Source of the DNA: an uncultured Eubacteriales bacterium
GTDB taxonomy: Bacteria; Bacillota; Clostridia; Oscillospirales; Acutalibacteraceae
Direction of reading: 5' to 3'
DNA length: 64,000 bases
Assembly: GCA_934454655.1 (NCBI GenBank)
Contig: CAKSFK010000003.1
Location: 1-64,000, forward strand
Positions 1 to 9,056 of the stretch are shown in pieces; position 1 is the first letter of the stretch, and the number at the start of each line of letters is the position of its first letter. Both the position numbers and the translations under genes were made by a program. The notes below the pieces were generated by a model. That model was not told the origin of the DNA. It saw only the letters and a program-made list of their open reading frames with translations, and ran no database searches.

Positions 1-10
1 GAGTGCAGTC

Positions 11-108
11 CGAAAATCTTTGATTTTCGAGCGAACGGCATCCCCACGGGGGAGCGTGTCGACTTTTTCGACACGCTTAAAGCCGGATATAAAATCCGGC
101 TTTAAGCG
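11..108. repeat. Cluster of four consecutive hairpins
   Basis: Four back-to-back inverted repeats are visible: CGAAAATC (11-18) with 22-29, TCCCC (41-45) with 49-53, AGCGTGTCGA (53-62) with 68-77, and a 15-bp perfect stem 74-88 with 94-108. The last two share bases 74-77, so they could be alternative structures. None has a good T tract on either strand, so a simple terminator for the xerD gene ending at 122 is not obvious. The stems are unrelated in sequence to each other. The layout resembles the hairpin array at 13047-13282. Confidence 0.6.
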
Positions 109-121
109 TACAATAAAAAAT

Positions 122-1000
122 TTATTTTGCCATAGGATGAAATTTCGCGTAGGAAAGGGTATATTTGCTTTTAATAAGCTGGGCATAGACCTGTGTTGAC
201 GAAATATCCGAATGTCCTAGCATTTCTTTTATGTCCTTTAGCTGTGCGCCGTTTTCAAGCAGATGAGCCGCAAATGAATGGCGCAACGTGTGAGGAGTTA
301 TATCCTTTTTTATTCCCGCCTTTTCGGAATAGTGCTTGATTATTTTCCAAAAGCCCTGTCTTGAAAGCGGCTGACCGTTCATATTTGTGAAGAGCCTGTC
401 CTCATTTTTATCGGTAACAATGGCAGGTCTTACATTAACAAGATAATTTGCAATGCTTTTTACCGCCGCCGGGTAAATAGGCACAATGCGCTCCTTCTTG
501 TCATTTTTCAGGTGAACTATTCCGATTTGCAGATTAACGTCCGTAACGGTAAGCTCGGTAAGCTCCGAAACCTTTATACCCGTGGCATAAAGAAGTTCAA
601 GCATAGCCTTATCGCGGATACTCTTGTAATCGCCGCCGTCCGGTTGGGAAAGCAACAGGACGATCTCGTTCGAATCAAGAATTCCGGGAAGCTTTTTTTC
701 TGCCTTCGCCGTCCTTATCCCATCGGCAGGGTTCTCGGACAGCGAGCCTTCGGATATAAGATAGCGGTAATAACAGCGAAGCGATGCGCTGATTCTTGAA
801 ACGGTAGACTGCGATTTACCCGCTGCGGTAAGTCCTGCCAGATAGTCCTGTATATTTTCGCTTTTAGCCTTCTGAGGTTTGATTCCTTTAAGGGAGCAGT
901 ATGTAACGAATTGATTAACATCGCGAAGATACGATTCAACAGTATTTTGCGAAGCTTTTCTGACGGTGACAAGAAAGTTTTTAAATCCGTCGTTTATCAT
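122..1000 (-). CDS. xerD: Tyrosine recombinase XerD-like
   Basis: Site-specific tyrosine recombinase of 292 aa, the normal XerC/XerD length; members resolve chromosome dimers at dif. The N-terminal SAM-like core-binding domain spans about 1-90 and the catalytic domain about 105-285. Visible catalytic positions are the beta-hairpin lysine near 166-169, His237, Arg240 (HTLRH), His263 (LGHSD) and the nucleophile Tyr272. The first catalytic Arg, normally in ATG-L/I-R-VSEL, reads Lys143 (ATGIKVSEL). It lies 15 bp downstream of spoIIM on the same strand, a pairing often seen in Clostridia. Family assignment is firm. XerD rather than XerC, and dif function rather than a mobile-element role, are inferred from context. 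Confidence 0.88.
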   Translation of the reverse strand: MINDGFKNFLVTVRKASQNTVESYLRDVNQFVTYCSLKGIKPQKAKSENIQDYLAGLTAAGKSQSTVSRISASLRCYYRYLISEGSLSENPADGIRTAKAEKKLPGILDSNEIVLLLSQPDGGDYKSIRDKAMLELLYATGIKVSELTELTVTDVNLQIGIVHLKNDKKERIVPIYPAAVKSIANYLVNVRPAIVTDKNEDRLFTNMNGQPLSRQGFWKIIKHYSEKAGIKKDITPHTLRHSFAAHLLENGAQLKDIKEMLGHSDISSTQVYAQLIKSKYTLSYAKFHPMAK

Positions 1001-1015
1001 ACATTCTCCCCCTTT

Positions 1016-1648
1016 TCAATGTAATGCAAGCTTTTCAAGAAAGGTGCAGGAAAGCACCGCGTCCGCCACGGCGGAAATAATAACAACAAGGCAAACAACC
1101 AAATATTTTCCGCAATAGCATTTAAAATCCGTAGAAATATTTACCGCAGGACGTCCCGGCAGGGAAAGCCTGCCTATTAAAAGCGAAAACTTTACCGCCT
1201 CGCGCGCCGCCAACAAAAACGCGACGATAAAAACTATCGCCGCGGGAACGACAAGCACGGCGCTGAAGGCAATTCCCTTAACCGCATATTCGGAATAAAG
1301 GTACGCCGATACGCTTCCGCACAACAGACCGTTAAACGCCGAAAAAAGCGGCACAAGCACAACTCCGAGCATAGATGTTCCAAGCCCGAAAATTGCCAAT
1401 ATTACGAGCATATCCGACATAAAGGAATTAAACAGCACATTAAGAAAACCCGCACCTTTACGGACGGATTCAAAATGCGCCGTATAATTAAGCGAAAAAT
1501 CATAAAGTATTTTTGTCTTTACACACAGAAACGTTCCGCAGATCATTCCGGCTATAAACAAAACCGAAAGCCAAACAAAGCAATTGTTTTTTAAAACAAG
1601 CTCTTTAATCCTTAAGCTTTTCAGACTTACAACTGTTCCTTTTTTCAT
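1016..1648 (-). CDS. spoIIM: Stage II sporulation protein M
   Basis: Integral membrane protein of about 210 aa in the SpoIIM/DUF95 family. It is a subunit of the SpoIID-SpoIIM-SpoIIP machine that degrades septal peptidoglycan and drives engulfment of the forespore. The ATG at 1648 is chosen because GGAGGGATC lies just upstream; a longer frame to 1756 exists but would add 36 residues unlike the family and leave this ribosome site inside the gene. Several hydrophobic segments alternate with short loops, including one near residues 22-42 and a run in the C-terminal half. It lies directly upstream of xerD. Its presence indicates a sporulation-capable ancestry. Confidence 0.9.
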   Translation of the reverse strand: MKKGTVVSLKSLRIKELVLKNNCFVWLSVLFIAGMICGTFLCVKTKILYDFSLNYTAHFESVRKGAGFLNVLFNSFMSDMLVILAIFGLGTSMLGVVLVPLFSAFNGLLCGSVSAYLYSEYAVKGIAFSAVLVVPAAIVFIVAFLLAAREAVKFSLLIGRLSLPGRPAVNISTDFKCYCGKYLVVCLVVIISAVADAVLSCTFLEKLALH

Positions 1649-1862
1649 ATCGATCCCTCCGGTTTTCATTAAAATATATGAAAACCGCGGACAAGATATT
1701 CCTTTTTCAATATGTTGGTGCAAAAAAAAATCAAACCGCAATATATTGAAAAACATTAAAGGTTATGTAAACTAAAAACTCGGCTGTGGGGTATATACGG
1801 AAACCAGAGCACATAAAAATTGCGTTTTTTTGTCGTATAATAGTTATACTACATTTATAAAA

Positions 1863-1954
1863 TTATGTCAACCGTTATTTTTCTCGGGTAAATATATTAT
1901 GTTAACTTATTATGTTAACCATACAATATGTTCGGTTTTGTGTTTTATGTCAAC
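1863..1954. repeat. Four copies of TTATGTYAAC
   Basis: The 10-mer TTATGT(C/T)AAC occurs at 1863-1872, 1897-1906, 1910-1919 and 1945-1954 in the intergenic region upstream of the SDR gene and behind the spoIIM start. Start-to-start spacings are 34, 13 and 35 bp, giving a symmetric pair-of-pairs layout. The two central copies contain the palindrome GTTAAC. This looks like an operator or protein-binding array, but I recognise no specific regulator. The rest of 1757-2043 is AT-rich and holds no gene that I can see. Confidence 0.5.
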
Positions 1955-2043
1955 CCAATTTATTGTTTTATCTTTCAATATTAAATAAAATATGATATAC
2001 TTGTTTTACACAGAACATCGTAAACAGTTAAGGGGAGATAAAA

Positions 2044-2778
2044 ATGGGAAAGACGGTAATAGTAACAGGTGGATCTAAAGGAATAGGCGCCGCAACGGCA
2101 ATACTCTTCGCACAGAAGGGGTGGAACGTATGCGTTAATTTTAACGAATCATACGAGTCCGCCTCCCTGCTCTGCCGTTCGCTTACGGAAAACGGTTTTT
2201 CTGTTATGGCGCAAAAGGCAAACGTTGCAAACAAAATGGAAGTAGACCTTATGGTTAAGGAAACGCTTTACAAGTTCGGCAGCCTTGACGTGATAATAAA
2301 CAACGCCGGGATTGCCTATGAAGGTTTGATAACCGACACCGACGAAGTTGATTTTGACCGTATAATCGACGTAAATTTAAAAGGTGTGTTCAATTGCTGC
2401 AAAGCCGTGACGCCGGCAATGGTAAGCCGTAAATCAGGCTGCATAATTAACATTTCGTCCATGTGGGGTCAGGTCGGTGCGTCCTGCGAGGTTGCCTATT
2501 CTGCGGCAAAAGCAGGCGTAATAGGTCTTACAAAAGCGCTCGCAAAAGAATTGGCGCCGAGCGGAATAACCGTTAACTGCATTGCGCCGGGAATTATTGA
2601 AACGGGAATGAATTCAAACCTTACGGTTGAAGAACTCAACGATTTTGTAAATGAAGTGCCTCTGGGCAGAATGGGCAGTGCGGATGAGATTGCCGAGGCG
2701 GCTTACTTCCTCTCCTCCCCTGCTGCCGAGTACATAACAGGTCAGGTACTCGGAATTAACGGCGGATACGTTATATAG
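2044..2778 (+). CDS. SDR-family reductase (FabG/YmfI-like)
   Basis: Short-chain dehydrogenase/reductase of 244 aa, a typical classical-SDR length. The N-terminal nucleotide-binding motif is TGGSKGIG (about residues 8-15), NNAG is near residue 87, the catalytic Ser lies in NISSMWG, and the catalytic Tyr/Lys pair is in YSAAK. The NADPH-type GGSKGIG and overall sequence fit FabG-like 3-oxoacyl-ACP reductases and the related Firmicute YmfI, the elongation factor P 5-aminopentanone reductase; without fatty-acid genes nearby I cannot choose between them. The start follows AAGGGGAG. It is one of the few plus-strand genes and faces trkH convergently. Confidence 0.85.
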   Translation: MGKTVIVTGGSKGIGAATAILFAQKGWNVCVNFNESYESASLLCRSLTENGFSVMAQKANVANKMEVDLMVKETLYKFGSLDVIINNAGIAYEGLITDTDEVDFDRIIDVNLKGVFNCCKAVTPAMVSRKSGCIINISSMWGQVGASCEVAYSAAKAGVIGLTKALAKELAPSGITVNCIAPGIIETGMNSNLTVEELNDFVNEVPLGRMGSADEIAEAAYFLSSPAAEYITGQVLGINGGYVI

Positions 2779-2794
2779 AATTCAGCCGAAAAAA

Positions 2795-2912
2795 CCGATC
2801 AACCTTCGGCTTCCTCTGCCGAGAGAGGACGCACAGTTGATCGGAGATAAAAAAGATTTTTATATTTTTAAAGCCTCCCGTCCCCGGTCATTCCGAGGAG
2901 AGAGGCTTTTTG
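2795..2912. terminator. Two hairpins between convergent genes
   Basis: Between the SDR stop and the convergent trkH stop lie two inverted repeats. The first pairs CCGATCAAC (2795-2803) with GTTGATCGG (2836-2844) and has a further GC-rich hairpin inside its loop. The second pairs AAAGCCTC (2870-2877) with GAGGCTTT and is followed by T residues on the plus strand and preceded by A residues, so it can serve as an intrinsic terminator for the SDR gene and possibly bidirectionally. Confidence 0.65.
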
Positions 2913-2925
2913 TCAATGAGCATTA

Positions 2926-4371
2926 TTATTTATTTCTTCGCCACGACGATGGAGAGAAGGCTATAAGAATCGGGAAAATCTCCAGTCTGCCAAGCAGCAT
3001 TGCAAATGAAAGAACTATTTTCGCAAAATCCGAATATCCCGCAAAACTTTCCGCCGGTCCTACGGCGGCAAAGCCCGGTCCCACGTTATTAAAACAGGTA
3101 ACTGCGGCTGTAAAGTTTGTTTCAAAATCAAACCTTTCAAAGCTAAGGCACAGAAAGATCAGAATTACGCAGACAAAGTACGCAAGAAAATAATTGCTCA
3201 AATTCTTTTTTGTGTTGCCGTCAACCGGTTTGCCTTCCATTCTCAGTGCTATGACCGAACGTGGGTGGATAAGTCTTTTAATCTCGTTTGAAATGAGCTT
3301 AAAGAGCATCATAAACCTTGAAACTTTCATACCGCCCGCGGTTGAACCGGCGCATCCGCCTATGAACATAAGGGCAAAAAGTATGTTTTTTGAGAATGCG
3401 GGCCACAAATTAAAGTCCGTTGTTGAGTAACCGGTTGTGGAAATAATTGATGTAACCTGGAAAAACGCCGTTCTTGCGGTTTCCTCCGTTCCCGAATAAA
3501 GGGAACGTATATTAAAGAAGATTAAGACGGCAGATACGGCAACAATACCGACAAAGCACCAAAGCTCGCTGCTTTTAATCGCCGATTTTATTTTTTTTGC
3601 GAGTATAAGATAATACAGGTTAAAGTTTATACCGAATATCATCATAAATGCGGCTATTACCCATTGATGATACGGCGAGTAACCCGCAATGCTATCGTGC
3701 TTTATGCCGAAACCGCCCGTACCCGCCGTGCCGAACGAGAGAAGAAGGCTGTCAAACAGCGACATGCCGCCGAGTGCCAACATTAGTGTTTCAAGAAGGG
3801 TCAGTGCCATATAAATAATGTAGAGAATAAGTGCGGTATCCTTAAGCCGAGGGACAAGCTTACCCATTGTGGGACCCGGCATTTCCGCCCTTAAAATATG
3901 AATTGAGCGTTCGGAAATATTAGGTATTACCGCCGCCACAAAAACTATTATTCCCATACCGCCTATCCAGTGAGTGAAGCTTCGCCAGAAAAGTATTCCG
4001 TGGCTTAACTCCTCAACATCCGGCAAAATTGAAGCTCCTGTTGTTGTAAAACCGCTGACGGTTTCAAAAAACGCATCGGTGTATCTCGGAATCTCACCGC
4101 TGAGCGTAAACGGCAGCGCACCTACGAGAGAGAGCATTATCCATGTAAACGCAACGATTATAAAGCCTTCCTTGGCGTATATAACGTGCGTGCGCGGCTT
4201 AAAGCCAGCAGTGAAAAAAAATCCTATTAACAGCCCCGTCATGGCGGCGGCAAGAAACGCAAACGCTTCCCTTTCACGGTAGAGCGCGCTCACCGCGGCG
4301 GGCAAAAGCAGCAGTGCCGCCTCAACCTTGAGCACCGTTCCCACGGTAGAAAAAATCATTCTGCGATTCAT
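2926..4371 (-). CDS. trkH: TrkH/KtrB-type potassium transporter
   Basis: Membrane-spanning K+ uptake subunit of 481 aa, the usual TrkH length. Hydrophobic helices run throughout, and the four selectivity-filter-like P-loops show as TGASI (about residue 110), TGGFG (about 217), TTGYS (about 312) and a fourth loop around NVGPG near the C-terminus. It works with a cytosolic RCK-type regulator, here encoded immediately upstream (trkA, stop at 4378), so the two form a complete Trk/Ktr system. Ion selectivity and coupling (K+ with Na+ or H+) cannot be read from the sequence. The assignment is strong. Confidence 0.93.
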   Translation of the reverse strand: MNRRMIFSTVGTVLKVEAALLLLPAAVSALYREREAFAFLAAAMTGLLIGFFFTAGFKPRTHVIYAKEGFIIVAFTWIMLSLVGALPFTLSGEIPRYTDAFFETVSGFTTTGASILPDVEELSHGILFWRSFTHWIGGMGIIVFVAAVIPNISERSIHILRAEMPGPTMGKLVPRLKDTALILYIIYMALTLLETLMLALGGMSLFDSLLLSFGTAGTGGFGIKHDSIAGYSPYHQWVIAAFMMIFGINFNLYYLILAKKIKSAIKSSELWCFVGIVAVSAVLIFFNIRSLYSGTEETARTAFFQVTSIISTTGYSTTDFNLWPAFSKNILFALMFIGGCAGSTAGGMKVSRFMMLFKLISNEIKRLIHPRSVIALRMEGKPVDGNTKKNLSNYFLAYFVCVILIFLCLSFERFDFETNFTAAVTCFNNVGPGFAAVGPAESFAGYSDFAKIVLSFAMLLGRLEIFPILIAFSPSSWRRNK

Positions 4372-4377
4372 TACACT

Positions 4378-5745
4378 TTACCTCTGCCTGTCAACAATAT
4401 CCGAAAGGTCGTTGAGCCTTCCGCCGCCCGATATTATTACTATTCTGTCGCTCGGCATAATCATATCGTCACCCGACGGAATAATGGTTTTTCTTCCTCT
4501 TATAATTCCCGCAATAAGCACATTCTTTCTGGTGGGTAAATTTCTGAAGGGTATTTTAATTATTTTGCTGTCTGCCGTGACCTCGAATTCAAGCGCCTCG
4601 GCGTTGCCGTTCATAAGCTTATAAAGCGTTTCAACCTTACTGCCGAGCGAATTTTCGAGCGCCCTTGCGTATCTCACGGTCACGTCCGCAACCGAACGTA
4701 TCGGCGATGCAATTGTTTCAATTCCCAGTCTTGCCGCCGTGGGCAGAAACTCGGTACGGTTTATTTTAGCGATAACCTTAGGTACGTTCTGCATAATTGC
4801 AAAATACGAAAGAAGTATATTTTCCTCGTCCATTCCGGTAAGCGCCACAAGCGCGTCAACACTGCCGATGCCCTCCTCAAGCAACAGTTCCTGTCTTGCG
4901 GGATCGCCGTTAATAATTACAGCTCCCGGCAAAAGCTTGCTGAAATCCTTGCAGCGCGCGGCGTCCGCATCAATAAGCCTAACTGTGTTGCCGCCGGCTA
5001 AAAGCAGTTTTGAAAGGTAGTAAGAGGTTCTGGTGGCACCGAGTATCATAACGTTCCGCGCCTGTTTTTGCATAAGACCCAGTTTTTTAAGCAGGCGCTG
5101 TATTTCAACCGAGGACGCGGTAAGACCGATTTTATCACCGCTTTTAAGAACAAAATTACCGTCCGGAATAAACAGCTCTCCACCACGCTCAACAGCGCAT
5201 ACAAGATAGTTATCGGGGTGTTTCTTTTTAAGCTCCATAAGGTTTATATTGTCAAGCGGTGAGTTTTCCTTGAGTTTCAGTTCAATCATCTCAAAGTTTC
5301 CCCTTGAAAACGTTTCAACCTTCACAGCTCCCGGAAGCTTTAAAACATTGAACATTTCTTTTGCAACAAGGCTTTCGGGATTTATTGTCATTGAAAGGGC
5401 GAGTTCCTTTTTCAAAAAGCCCAGGCTCTTATCGTTATATTCGGGGTTACGTATTCTGGCAATAGTCTGACTCGCGCCGAGACGCTTTGCAATAAAGCAA
5501 GAGAGCATATTTATCTCGTCCTCGCCCGTAACCGCAATTACCAGCTCAGATTTATCAACCTCTGCCTCAGTAAGCGTATCCGAGTCGGTAGCACTGCCGC
5601 ACACCGTAATAACATCGTAGACGTTGGTTATATCCGACAAAACGTCGGGGTCGTTGTCAACAGCTACGATCTCGTGCCCCTCCGCCAAAAGCGAATCAAT
5701 AACGGCACAACCTATTTTACCGCATCCAATGACAGTAATTTTCAT
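4378..5745 (-). CDS. trkA: Trk system regulatory subunit TrkA
   Basis: Cytosolic regulator of 455 aa that binds NAD(H) or adenine nucleotides and gates the TrkH pore. It has duplicated RCK architecture: a first Rossmann domain opening with VIGCGKIG (about residues 4-11), a TrkA-C domain around 140-220, a second Rossmann domain starting near VMILGATRTS (about 232), and a second TrkA-C domain to the end. The second glycine motif is degenerate (GATRTS), as often seen in tandem TrkA proteins. It lies 6 bp upstream of trkH and is presumably cotranscribed. The gene starts close behind the DUF4832 gene stop at 5785. Confidence 0.93.
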   Translation of the reverse strand: MKITVIGCGKIGCAVIDSLLAEGHEIVAVDNDPDVLSDITNVYDVITVCGSATDSDTLTEAEVDKSELVIAVTGEDEINMLSCFIAKRLGASQTIARIRNPEYNDKSLGFLKKELALSMTINPESLVAKEMFNVLKLPGAVKVETFSRGNFEMIELKLKENSPLDNINLMELKKKHPDNYLVCAVERGGELFIPDGNFVLKSGDKIGLTASSVEIQRLLKKLGLMQKQARNVMILGATRTSYYLSKLLLAGGNTVRLIDADAARCKDFSKLLPGAVIINGDPARQELLLEEGIGSVDALVALTGMDEENILLSYFAIMQNVPKVIAKINRTEFLPTAARLGIETIASPIRSVADVTVRYARALENSLGSKVETLYKLMNGNAEALEFEVTADSKIIKIPFRNLPTRKNVLIAGIIRGRKTIIPSGDDMIMPSDRIVIISGGGRLNDLSDIVDRQR

Positions 5746-5784
5746 AATTTACCTTCTATTCCGTAATTTAATCCGTTTTGCCGA

Positions 5785-7164
5785 TCAGTATACGTCAGTT
5801 TCACCCAAGGTATAGTAACCGTCACAAAACAGCTCGTTTTTCATACCGAACTTAACGGGCGTCGCCTCTTCAAACAATCCGAATAAAATTTTGTAGCTGC
5901 CCTTTGGAACATTTTTAAGGTCAAGCTTCACCGACATAACAGAAACCTCACCCGGCTGCCACAGCGTATTGTCCGACAAACCGCTGTATACCTCAAACCG
6001 CTCGCCGTCCTTTTCAAGCATAACCTTTGCGGTGTAATTGCTGTAAGCGCGCGCAAAGCCTCTGTTGCTTATACGCAATTCAAGATACCCGTGTGTAAAT
6101 TCGGGGATAGGCGGAATGCTGAATCCCTCAATAAAATACCAGTAGCCGAGTCTGTTTGCAAGATATTCGTGCAGCGGGCGCTGTTCGGCGATCCAGCAGG
6201 TCGAGAATCCGTGAAAACCGGCATAGGTTGCCTTAACGCCGCGAAGTGCCTCAATGTGCGGATAACCGCACCTGAAAAGTTCGGGCGTTCCCGTGTGCGA
6301 ATAATGTTCAAATTCAATATCAATCGGGGTTCTGTTGTTAAAAATCGAATACAGATCGGGTGAGCAGAGAGTATCATATCCGAAATCATCAATATATGAC
6401 TTAACATTTACCGAATCGCACCTGAGTGCCATACCAAGCTCCGCGCAGGCGTAAGCCAGCCGAACCGCTCGCTCCTTATCCCTGTTATAGACGCTTATAA
6501 GCATTCCGTAATTAAGCGTGAGCTGTGTTTTTTTAAAGCACCGTACGTGAAGGTCAATGTGTTTTTCGATAACCTCGGGCGGAAAAGCCTTCATACTTCC
6601 GCACCATGTGTGACCCTCTCCCCACGTTCCGAAGGTGCCGATGTCAACCGCCTCAACCAGCGGGTTGCCGTCATATTTATCGGCACATGCCTTCAAGAAG
6701 CGCTCAAGATATTTAAGGTAAATTTCATCGCCGTAATCGGGTTCTACATTGTTCCCCACAGGCGTACCCGCCGCGCCGTTATCAAAAACAAATTTCGGCG
6801 TTGCATAGCTTAATTCGTCGCCCGCTTCAAAGGTGCAGAATCTGAAAATGAATTTAAACCCGAACTGGGAGAATTCTTTAAACACGCTGTCGGCAAACGA
6901 AAAATCAAATTCGCCGTCCCTTTTTTCTATATCCGACCAATCAAGGCGCAGATACAAAAACTTAGTTCCTGGCAATTTTTTCAACATTTCGGGAGAAGAA
7001 ATGTCGCTGCGGTAATTTTCGTTTCTGGCGCCGTTGTCAACATAGTGAACGTACCAGCCCTTGTGCGGATTCTCAATAACCGTTTTGTCATCCTGAAACA
7101 TTCTCAAATCCCTAAAAAACGGCGACTGACTTTGCTTTACAAAAAAATTTTTCTCTTTAGCCAT
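5785..7164 (-). CDS. DUF4832-type glycosidase-like protein
   Basis: Protein of 459 aa with the NPHKGW motif near residue 32 and a TIM-barrel-like central part (FLYLRLDWSDIE, then GTFGTWGEGH with acidic residues), followed by a beta-rich C-terminal region from about 345. This fits the DUF4874/DUF4832 group, which resembles family-42-type glycoside hydrolases. It has no signal peptide, so it is probably cytoplasmic and acts on imported oligosaccharides; substrate unknown. The start is supported by AAGGGGTG upstream. It sits alone between the Trk operon and the recombinase. A second sugar hydrolase is at 41149-42894. Confidence 0.7.
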   Translation of the reverse strand: MAKEKNFFVKQSQSPFFRDLRMFQDDKTVIENPHKGWYVHYVDNGARNENYRSDISSPEMLKKLPGTKFLYLRLDWSDIEKRDGEFDFSFADSVFKEFSQFGFKFIFRFCTFEAGDELSYATPKFVFDNGAAGTPVGNNVEPDYGDEIYLKYLERFLKACADKYDGNPLVEAVDIGTFGTWGEGHTWCGSMKAFPPEVIEKHIDLHVRCFKKTQLTLNYGMLISVYNRDKERAVRLAYACAELGMALRCDSVNVKSYIDDFGYDTLCSPDLYSIFNNRTPIDIEFEHYSHTGTPELFRCGYPHIEALRGVKATYAGFHGFSTCWIAEQRPLHEYLANRLGYWYFIEGFSIPPIPEFTHGYLELRISNRGFARAYSNYTAKVMLEKDGERFEVYSGLSDNTLWQPGEVSVMSVKLDLKNVPKGSYKILFGLFEEATPVKFGMKNELFCDGYYTLGETDVY

Positions 7165-7319
7165 AACAACACCCCTTAAAACAAATCACAGGCAAGCGAA
7201 AATAATCCGAGCCCGTCAGCCTAACAATTATAATCTGCATTGTGTTAAAAATCAAGTGTTTTAGGAAAACAGGCATAAAGTTTGCCGCCGCGGTTCAAAC
7301 TCAATAAGGAGGGATTGCT

Positions 7320-7493
7320 GTGGAATACAACATTCGTGTTTTTATGGGCAATGAAGAAATACGTGACGCCGACCTTAAGAATTACTGCATAAAGAACAGG
7401 GCGGTTGACCGAATTGTCAACAGTATTACCGTAACGAATTACTTTAATTCGCAATCAAATACCAAGAGGGATGATCAAATCGGGCTGGCTTGA
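7320..7493 (+). CDS. Small ORF ahead of serine recombinase
   Basis: A 57-codon ORF with a GTG start at 7320, preceded by the strong ribosome site AAGGAGG (7307-7313). Its last 23 bases overlap the start of the recombinase gene at 7471, so the two are probably translationally coupled. The product is hydrophilic (start region EYNIRVFMGNEEIRD) with no recognised domain. Small ORFs directly ahead of large serine recombinases are frequent in clostridial elements, where directionality factors are sometimes encoded; that role here is only a guess. The 155-bp gap before it holds no other gene that I see. Confidence 0.5.
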   Translation: MEYNIRVFMGNEEIRDADLKNYCIKNRAVDRIVNSITVTNYFNSQSNTKRDDQIGLA

Positions 7494-9027
7494 AAAAAAT
7501 ATTAAAAAAGACAAATGGACCGAAATTCTCGTTGACAGCGAAACCGTGGACCGCGACGAAAAAGGAAATTACCTTATTAACATTGCATACCGACGCGTTT
7601 CCACCGATAAGCAGGCGGCGGAAGGCTATGGACTTGAGGTACAGCGCGACGAAATAATACGCTACTGTAGCCTGAACAAAATCGAAAACTGCGTTTTGTT
7701 CACAGACGACGGCGTAACCGGCACTAAAATGGAGCGCGACGGTCTGGAGCATTTTGTAAGGCTTGTAAAAAACTTCAATTCCGGATTATCCGACATCAAA
7801 GTCAATTCCCTTATTGTGCCGCGTATGGACCGACTTTCGCGCTCACTGCTCGGTACGCTCCAATTTATACAGGATTATATAGTTAACAAAAATGACAGCC
7901 GCAACAGCGATGTCAACACCAACACATACGACATTGATTTTATAAGCATTGCCGAGCCGTTTTGCAGGGTTGACAAGAATAATCCTACATCAAAACTGAT
8001 GCTCACCCTTTTTGCGAGCCTTGCGGAGTATGACCGCGACCAGATAGTTGCAAAGCTTAAGCGCGGACGTATTGAGCGCGCGAAAACAGGCAGACCGATG
8101 GGCGGCGGAAAAACGCCCTACGGTTACAGATACGACAAGGAAAAGGGTATTTATACCGTTGTTCCCGAAGAGCGTGAAAAGGTTAGAGAAATTTTCCGCC
8201 TTTATGTTGAGGAAAAAATGTCACCCGCAAAAATTGCGGAAATGCTCGGTTTCAAGGGTGAAAGAACAGTATCTCAAATATTAAAAAGAAGAAGCTCGCT
8301 TGGGCTTATAACCTATCAGGGCGAGGAATACAAGGGACTTCACGAGCCGCTTATCTCGGAGGATATGTTTTACGCTGCCGAGGAGGAAATGAAAAAGCGC
8401 AGCACAAGCCGAGGTCCGCAGAATTATATGCTTTCCGGGCTTGTTTACTGCGGCAAATGCGGCGGCAGAATGAGATACCAGAAATGGGGAAAGGATTTAA
8501 AAATTGTTTGCTACTCACAGCAAAAGTCCCGTCCGTACCTTATTAAAGACCCCGAATGTGACAATTTGAAATACTCGGCTTCGGAAATTGAAAATGCCGT
8601 TGCAAACGAGATACTCGCTCTTTCCTACAAAAACAACGCGGCGAACAAAAAAACCGTGCCGGGCGTTGAAATTGTAAAACAGCTGGAAACAACCGTGAAA
8701 CGCAAGGAGGACGAGCTACGGCGGCTTTACAACGTTTATGCCGAAAGCGGAAGCCGACAGCTGCTTGAGGTTATCAACGGGCGTGAAAAGGAAATTGAAA
8801 AATTAAGAAGAACCGCGTTAAATGAAAAAGAAAAACAGTTTATGGAAAAGAAAGCGGTTAAGACCGCGTCGCTTATTAACGGCATAGGCTCGGCTTGGGA
8901 GCATATGACCGCGGGCGAGAAAAAAACCGTCTGCCGCGAGCTTATAGATAGGGTCGTACTGACAGGCGGTGTGAAACCGACGGTTGAGGTCCATTTTAAA
9001 TTGCAGGAATATCTTGACAAACGATAA
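7471..9027 (+). CDS. Large serine recombinase next to sigG fragment
   Basis: Site-specific DNA recombinase of 518 aa. The resolvase domain carries the nucleophile in YRRVSTDKQ (Ser44), with the downstream arginines of the PRMDRLSRS region about residue 115. A Recombinase domain follows at about 190-300, then a zinc-ribbon with CGKCGG near 328 and a later cysteine pair, then a coiled-coil rich in Lys/Glu (about 400-470). The 35-residue N-terminal extension before the catalytic domain is unusual. It is convergent with the truncated sigG at 9057. SpoIVCA/CisA of the B. subtilis skin element belongs to the same family. Whether it acts on the break in sigG is inference. Confidence 0.9.
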   Translation: MIKSGWLEKNIKKDKWTEILVDSETVDRDEKGNYLINIAYRRVSTDKQAAEGYGLEVQRDEIIRYCSLNKIENCVLFTDDGVTGTKMERDGLEHFVRLVKNFNSGLSDIKVNSLIVPRMDRLSRSLLGTLQFIQDYIVNKNDSRNSDVNTNTYDIDFISIAEPFCRVDKNNPTSKLMLTLFASLAEYDRDQIVAKLKRGRIERAKTGRPMGGGKTPYGYRYDKEKGIYTVVPEEREKVREIFRLYVEEKMSPAKIAEMLGFKGERTVSQILKRRSSLGLITYQGEEYKGLHEPLISEDMFYAAEEEMKKRSTSRGPQNYMLSGLVYCGKCGGRMRYQKWGKDLKIVCYSQQKSRPYLIKDPECDNLKYSASEIENAVANEILALSYKNNAANKKTVPGVEIVKQLETTVKRKEDELRRLYNVYAESGSRQLLEVINGREKEIEKLRRTALNEKEKQFMEKKAVKTASLINGIGSAWEHMTAGEKKTVCRELIDRVVLTGGVKPTVEVHFKLQEYLDKR

Positions 9028-9056
9028 TTACGGTTTATCTGCGGCAGACGGTTTTA

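Noticed and set aside
2837..3193. Plus-strand frame of 118 codons after the SDR gene
   Set aside because: It runs antisense through the trkH 3' end and crosses terminator hairpins; no family resemblance.
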